From assembly GCF_024494465.1 (NCBI RefSeq), contig NZ_JAETXM010000013.1:1-64000 (forward strand): a stretch of DNA of 64,000 nucleotides, in the 5' to 3' direction. Below the pieces are notes generated by a model, which made no database searches, was not told the origin of the DNA, and worked only from the letters and a program-made list of their open reading frames with translations. The number at the start of each line of letters is the position of its first letter. Within the stretch, counting starts at the first letter, position 1. This stretch comes from Bacillus sp. V3B. Lineage in GTDB: Bacteria > Bacillota > Bacilli > Bacillales > Cytobacillaceae. The translations under genes were made by a program, and so were the position numbers. Positions 59,360-64,000 of this stretch are shown here, one piece after another.

Positions 59360-59869
59360 TCAATAACCATTATCTTGACGTTTATGATTAATTTCATTTT
59401 TCCTCATATAGGCTTGTTCGATTTGATCCCAATTGAACCCAAGCATTTTTCCAAGATTTAAATAAGTTGCAAAAGCGTCAATGTAATGGAAACCGTCTTG
59501 GTTTATTTCCATTTTAAGTATTTTTCCCATATTTACTTTAAAAGCTGTAACAAGTGATACTTGTTTTGTAGAAAGATTAAAATCATTTACATATAGCTCG
59601 TACAATCGGTCAACATCGTATTGATAATAGTTTGCGATACTTAAGAAAAAGTGTAGCGAGTCAACATATTCTTCTAAAAGAACATTTTCCTCACTCGGCC
59701 CTTTTGTACTCCAATGTTTAAAGCAACGCGTTTCATTAGCCAATTCACTTATTTCAACCAACAAAGCGAGAATTTTGTTTTCTTCTAAATCTTTACCTTC
59801 TAATTGATGCTCTTTAATGATTCGATCATCGAGTACTTTTTGCATTTTACATAACTTTTTAACATTCAT
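59360..59869 (-). CDS. Dimeric dUTPase (all-alpha)
   Basis: A 169-residue all-helical dUTPase of the MazG-like dimeric family. The metal site is the EISELANETRCFKHWS motif (Glu residues about 38-41, then ...E), followed by LLEEYVDSLHFFLSIA, which supplies the second Glu/Asp pair. It cleaves dUTP to dUMP to keep uracil out of DNA. GAGGATG precedes the ATG at 59869. The repeat element lies directly after its stop. Confidence 0.85.
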   Translation of the reverse strand: MNVKKLCKMQKVLDDRIIKEHQLEGKDLEENKILALLVEISELANETRCFKHWSTKGPSEENVLLEEYVDSLHFFLSIANYYQYDVDRLYELYVNDFNLSTKQVSLVTAFKVNMGKILKMEINQDGFHYIDAFATYLNLGKMLGFNWDQIEQAYMRKNEINHKRQDNGY

Positions 59870-59952
59870 TCATTCTTCATCCTCTATCATCATCTTATCT
59901 CTCAGTTATTATGAGCCTAACATCAGAATAACAAGTCAAACCTCTAATTATA

Positions 59953-60948
59953 TTACCATTTATTTACTAATACTATTTTTCCAATCGCTTTATTGGATTC
60001 TAAATATTGATGAGCTTTAGACACTTCATCAAATGTAAATCGTTTTTGATCAATTAATGGACGTAGTTTTCCGTTCTCAATAATTGAAGTAATATTCTTT
60101 AGAATATCCCCATTTTGCTTACGATGATCTTCATTTAAAATATGTAGAAGCATAAAAACAACATGAAAAGATAAGGCTTTTGAATGAAGTGGGGTCAAAT
60201 CATGTGTCGATCTTGCTGCAATTGCTACAACTGTCCCATGTAGGGCTGCAGCTTGAAAAGATCGATCGAGATTTTCACCACCAACCGTATCAAAAATATA
60301 CTTAAAACCTTGTCCATTCGTATACTGATCAACATAATCTTTCACAGATGTTTCCTTATAATTAATTACCGCATCTGCTCCAAGTTCTTTTGCTATCTGA
60401 CGCTTTTCTGGTGTAGAAGCTGTTGTATATACTTTGGCTCCGGCCCACTTCGCTAACTGAATCGCTACATGCCCAACCCCACCAGTTGCTCCATGAATTA
60501 AAATGTCATCACCAGCTGTTATTTTCGCACGATCGAACAGTGCCTCCCATGCCGTTATAGCAACAAGTGGAATCGCTGCTGCTTCTTCCATGGATAAGTT
60601 TTTCGGTTTGCGAGCAAGTAATCTAGCATCAGCAAGCATATACTCGGCTAGTGCACCACCTGTCCCCTTAAATCCACCTGCACAACTATATACTTCATCA
60701 CCTTTCTTAAATTCCGAAACACCTTCTCCAACTTCCGTTACAATTCCTGCAACATCCCCATGTAATATAGCAGGTAACACAGGGGAAACAGCAGGTACTA
60801 CGCCACTACGAACTTTCGTATCTATCGGGTTCACACTCGTGGCCTTCACTTGAATGAGGACATGACCTGGCCTGACAAGAGGGATGTCCACTTCTTCTAA
60901 TTGAAATGCAGAGACATCTCCGTATGAATGAATAACTTGTGCTTTCAA
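59953..60948 (-). CDS. NADPH:quinone oxidoreductase-like MDR protein
   Basis: A 331-residue zinc-free medium-chain dehydrogenase/reductase of the quinone oxidoreductase group. Landmarks are KATSVNPIDTKVRSG, HGDVAGIVTEVGEGV, the NADPH motif HGATGGVGHVAIQLAKWAG and FDTVGG. The zinc-binding Cys set of alcohol dehydrogenases is missing. I prefer the TTG at 60948 because GGGAG is seven bases upstream and it gives the standard MKAQ start; an ATG five codons upstream is possible. The substrate is unknown. Confidence 0.8.
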   Translation of the reverse strand: MKAQVIHSYGDVSAFQLEEVDIPLVRPGHVLIQVKATSVNPIDTKVRSGVVPAVSPVLPAILHGDVAGIVTEVGEGVSEFKKGDEVYSCAGGFKGTGGALAEYMLADARLLARKPKNLSMEEAAAIPLVAITAWEALFDRAKITAGDDILIHGATGGVGHVAIQLAKWAGAKVYTTASTPEKRQIAKELGADAVINYKETSVKDYVDQYTNGQGFKYIFDTVGGENLDRSFQAAALHGTVVAIAARSTHDLTPLHSKALSFHVVFMLLHILNEDHRKQNGDILKNITSIIENGKLRPLIDQKRFTFDEVSKAHQYLESNKAIGKIVLVNKW

Positions 60949-61000
60949 ATGAATCGCTCCCATTATCTTATTTATTAAAATTCCTTCTCTATTGTATCAT

Positions 61001-61031
61001 GAAAAAGAGAGCACCATTAACGGTGCTCCCT
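61001..61031 (-). terminator. Terminator of ppdK
   Basis: GGAGCACC and GGTGCTC pair around six bases and run into T5 on the minus strand. Confidence 0.85.
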
Positions 61032-61041
61032 CATTAATCTT

Positions 61042-63717
61042 TTATTTTGCAGCTACCGCTACTTCTTCTTTTTTTTCATGACGAATCGTTGCTTGTGCAG
61101 CAGCAAGACGTGCTAATGGTACACGGTATGGTGAACAGCTGACATAATCTAATCCTGCTTTGTAACAGAATTCAATAGAGCTTTTTTCACCGCCATGCTC
61201 CCCACAAATACCTGTTTTCAACTTCGGCTTAACAGAACGGCCAAGCTTGACTCCTGTTTCAACTAGTTTACCAACTCCTTGTTGATCAAGAACAGCAAAT
61301 GGATTTTCCGGAAGAACTTTTTGCTCTGTATATGCTTGTAAAAACTTTCCTTCTGCATCATCACGGCTATAGCCAAAGGTTGTCTGCGTTAAGTCATTTG
61401 TTCCAAATGAGAAAAAGTCAGCTTCTTCTGCAATTTCATCAGCGGTTAAAGCAGCACGTGGAATTTCAATCATCGTTCCTACTAAATAATCAAAACCAAT
61501 ACCGTTCTCTTCCTTCACTTTATCCGCTGTCTCATTAACAAGTTGACGCATACGTTTTAGCTCATTTACATGACCTACTAATGGAATCATGATTTCTGGT
61601 TTCACTAGTAATCCTTTTTCCGTTAACGTTACAACCGCATTAAAGATTGCTCTTGCTTGCATTTCATAAATTTCTGGGAATATCATACCTAAACGACAAC
61701 CACGATGTCCAAGCATTGGATTAAACTCTGCTAATTGATTGACCTTTTTCAAAAGAAACTCTTTTTCCTTCAATTCTGCTGAATCAGGAGCTGTCAGTTG
61801 AAGCGTCGTCACTTCTACTAAAAGTTCTTCTTTATCTGGTAAAAATTCATGCATTGGAGGATCAAGTAAGCGAATCGTAACCGGATGACCTTCCATGGCT
61901 TCAAAAATGCCTTCAAAATCACCTTGTTGCATTGGCAAAAGTTTTTCAAGTGCTATCATACGTTCATCATAATTTTCTGCTAGAATCATTTCCTGAACAA
62001 TCGGAATCCGTTTTGGGTCCATGAACATATGCTCTGTACGACATAAACCAATTCCACCCGCACCGAATTCTAATGCTTTTTTAGCATCTTCTGGATTATC
62101 AGCATTTGCACGAACACCTAAGAATCTAGCTTCGTCTGCCCAAGAGAGTAAAAGTTGGAATTCATCAGAAAGTTGTGGATCAATCATTGGGATTTCACCT
62201 AACATAATTTCCCCTGTTGAGCCGTCAATCGTAATAATATCTCCATATTGAACAACCGTGTCCCCTACAGAAAATTTCTTAGCATTCAAATCAATTTTTA
62301 ATGTTTCACAACCACAAATACAAGCTTTTCCCATTCCGCGTGCTACTACAGCAGCGTGACTTGTCATTCCACCACGACTTGTCACAATGGCTTGTGCAGC
62401 TACAATGCCATGTATATCATCTGGAGTTGTTTCTGGACGTACGAGAATCACTTTTTTACCTTCATTGCCTAATTGCTCTGCTTCATCTGCATCGAATACA
62501 ACTGCCCCTGTTGCCGCACCAGGTGATGCAGGTAATCCTTTTGCCAATTGTTTACGTTCAAACGAATCATCAATACGACGATGAAGCAATTGATCCAATT
62601 GCTCTGGATCTACACGAAGTAACGCAGTCTTTTTATCAATAATCCCTTCTTTTACCATTTCAACAGCAATCCGGATAGCCGCTTGTGCTGTACGCTTTCC
62701 AGTTCGAGTTTGCAAAATATAAAGTTCTCCACGTTCAACCGTAAATTCAATATCTTGCATATCTTGATAATGCTGTTCAAGCAGTTGACATGTATCTGTA
62801 AATTTCTTAAATACATTTGGCATATCCTGTTCAAGTATATGAATCGGTTGTGGTGTGCGAATTCCTGCAACTACATCTTCCCCTTGAGCATTAATTAAAT
62901 ATTCTCCATAAAGGATATGTTCTCCGGTTGAAGGATTACGTGTAAAAGCAACACCTGTTCCAGAATCGTTCCCCATATTACCAAAGACCATACTTTGAAT
63001 GTTAACAGCGGTTCCCAGATGATCAGGTATTTTGTTTAGGCGACGATAAATAATAGCCCGTTGATTATTCCAAGAATCAAAGACAGAATTAATGGATAAA
63101 AACATTTGTTGTTTTGGATCTTGTGGAAAATCATTTTTCGTATGCTTTTTAACAATTCCCTTATAACCTTCAATAACTTCCTTCCAATCTTCAGCTGTTA
63201 ATTCAGGATCCGTTGTATAACCCTTTTTCTCTCTTATTTCTTCTAAATATTGTTCAAAGTAAAAAACATCAATACTTAAAACTACATTACTAAACATTTG
63301 AATAAAACGACGGTAAGAATCATAGGCAAAACGAGCGTTTCCTGTTAAGTGAGCCACGCCTTTAACTGTTTCGTCGTTCATTCCTAGGTTCAAAACGGTA
63401 TCCATCATTCCAGGCATAGAGAAAACGGATCCTGATCGAACAGAGACAAGCAATGGATTCGTTGGATCACCTAGCTTCTTACCTGTTTTTTCTTCAAGGG
63501 TTTGAAGTGCCGATAATATTTGAACTTCTACAGGTTCTGATATTTTCTTTCCCGCTTCGTAGTAATCATTACAAGCTTGCGTTGAAATAGTAAAACCAAA
63601 AGGAACAGGAAGACCAATTTTTGTCATTTCTGCTAGATTAGCTCCTTTTCCACCAAGTAAATCTTTCATTTCACTATTTCCTTCATTAAATAGGTAAACA
63701 AATTTATTCATCATCAT
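61042..63717 (-). CDS. ppdK: Pyruvate, phosphate dikinase
   Basis: An 891-residue enzyme that interconverts pyruvate, ATP and phosphate with PEP, AMP and pyrophosphate. The nucleotide domain starts with [22 protein letters not shown]; the phosphohistidine domain has [15 protein letters not shown] (about residue 455), the Thr and His being the regulatory and catalytic sites; the PEP domain ends with [10 protein letters not shown]. The start overlaps the stop of the regulator gene by four bases. Any of three adjacent ATG codons may be used, with AAGGGG upstream. Confidence 0.92.
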   Translation of the reverse strand: MMMNKFVYLFNEGNSEMKDLLGGKGANLAEMTKIGLPVPFGFTISTQACNDYYEAGKKISEPVEVQILSALQTLEEKTGKKLGDPTNPLLVSVRSGSVFSMPGMMDTVLNLGMNDETVKGVAHLTGNARFAYDSYRRFIQMFSNVVLSIDVFYFEQYLEEIREKKGYTTDPELTAEDWKEVIEGYKGIVKKHTKNDFPQDPKQQMFLSINSVFDSWNNQRAIIYRRLNKIPDHLGTAVNIQSMVFGNMGNDSGTGVAFTRNPSTGEHILYGEYLINAQGEDVVAGIRTPQPIHILEQDMPNVFKKFTDTCQLLEQHYQDMQDIEFTVERGELYILQTRTGKRTAQAAIRIAVEMVKEGIIDKKTALLRVDPEQLDQLLHRRIDDSFERKQLAKGLPASPGAATGAVVFDADEAEQLGNEGKKVILVRPETTPDDIHGIVAAQAIVTSRGGMTSHAAVVARGMGKACICGCETLKIDLNAKKFSVGDTVVQYGDIITIDGSTGEIMLGEIPMIDPQLSDEFQLLLSWADEARFLGVRANADNPEDAKKALEFGAGGIGLCRTEHMFMDPKRIPIVQEMILAENYDERMIALEKLLPMQQGDFEGIFEAMEGHPVTIRLLDPPMHEFLPDKEELLVEVTTLQLTAPDSAELKEKEFLLKKVNQLAEFNPMLGHRGCRLGMIFPEIYEMQARAIFNAVVTLTEKGLLVKPEIMIPLVGHVNELKRMRQLVNETADKVKEENGIGFDYLVGTMIEIPRAALTADEIAEEADFFSFGTNDLTQTTFGYSRDDAEGKFLQAYTEQKVLPENPFAVLDQQGVGKLVETGVKLGRSVKPKLKTGICGEHGGEKSSIEFCYKAGLDYVSCSPYRVPLARLAAAQATIRHEKKEEVAVAAK

Positions 63718-64000
63718 TGACCCCTTCCACTTTTCAACACGTCAGTAATTAATCCTGCTGTCTCTTCAACAGCTTTATTCGAAACATTAATGATCGGGCA
63801 TCCAACCCGTTTCATAATTTTTTCAGCATATTCCAATTCTTCAAGAATTCTTTCAAAACTTGCATAATTTGCTTCTGATTTTAACCCCATTGAAATGAGA
63901 CGTTCTTTTCGAATTTCATTTAATTTATCTGGTGTAATAATCAATCCAACACATTTATTTCGTCGAACACGAAAAAGCTCGTCAGGAGGTGAAACTTCAG
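63714..64000 (-). CDS. Pyruvate, phosphate dikinase regulatory protein, 3' part
   Basis: The frame runs off the window edge, so only the last 94 or so residues are seen, including [38 protein letters not shown] and the tail. This is the C-terminus of the DUF299 bifunctional kinase/phosphorylase (YqfL type) that switches PPDK off and on by phosphorylating the Thr next to the active His. The four-base overlap with ppdK supports this. Confidence 0.88.
   Translation of the reverse strand, partial: EVSPPDELFRVRRNKCVGLIITPDKLNEIRKERLISMGLKSEANYASFERILEELEYAEKIMKRVGCPIINVSNKAVEETAGLITDVLKSGRGQ

Noticed and set aside
1-64000. CRISPR array, prophage, rRNA/tRNA genes or an intact IS element
   Set aside because: No regularly spaced repeats, phage structural genes, transposase frames or tRNA-like folds were seen in any part.

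Overview
The window is chromosomal DNA from a low-GC, endospore-forming member of the Bacillaceae. Spore genes (cwlJ, a spoVAF-type GerA-family gene, spore-surface paralogues, DUF3231), Bacillus-type orthologues (yfmM, yqhV, helD, yitW, ppdK with its regulator), GGAGG ribosome binding sites and many intrinsic terminators all point this way. The species cannot be fixed from the sequence alone. A quinol-type NO reductase and an aromatic meta-cleavage pathway suggest a soil organism that meets nitric oxide and plant- or lignin-derived phenolics.

Layout. 0-13 kb: small membrane proteins, a hemolysin III homologue, a YitT protein, an MFS exporter, the spoVAF-type gene, yqhV, a phosphosulfolactate synthase overlapping a histidine phosphatase, small genes, a lipoprotein and zupT. 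Between them lie decayed genes (HAD phosphatase, enolase-superfamily, Excalibur). 13-17 kb: a LysR regulator, then an amidohydrolase-type decarboxylase and an extradiol dioxygenase that match the first two steps of the protocatechuate 2,3-cleavage pathway (praH, praA). 17-29 kb: housekeeping genes (yfmM, helD, selB, sbcCD, a cold-shock gene with a long leader). 29-35.5 kb: a ParM-like actin ATPase with a small partner gene, back to back with four paralogous spore-surface-type proteins. 35.7-41.4 kb: nitroreductase, methionine gamma-lyase, a small histidine-rich membrane protein, qNor, azlD and an azlC remnant. 41.6-45 kb: a V4R sensor regulator, a 2Fe-2S ferredoxin and a XylE-type catechol 2,3-dioxygenase. 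45.5-48 kb: a TPP-riboswitch-controlled thiMDE operon. 48-50 kb: cwlJ, a broken FrnE-like gene and an unknown protein. 50-55 kb: the lower meta pathway (tautomerase, decarboxylase, hydratase, dehydrogenase) divergent from an IclR regulator. 55-64 kb: yitW-like, a Suv3-type helicase, exoA, a dimeric dUTPase, a quinone oxidoreductase, ppdK and the start-truncated ppdK regulator.

How it fits together. Protocatechuate (16.0-16.9 then 14.9-15.9 kb) and catechol (44.0 kb) would both be converted to 2-hydroxymuconate semialdehyde. The 50-53.7 kb operon would then take this to 4-hydroxy-2-oxovalerate. The final aldolase and acetaldehyde dehydrogenase are not in the window. Three regulators of different families (LysR, V4R/PucR-type, IclR) lie beside the three blocks. 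The most unusual items are the V4R regulator architecture, the actin-like cassette beside the spore-surface paralogues, the palindromic operators at the IclR gene, a two-copy inverted-repeat element found just 3' of genes, a 54-bp perfect palindrome and an isolated selB. No tRNA, rRNA, CRISPR array, intact transposase or prophage was found.
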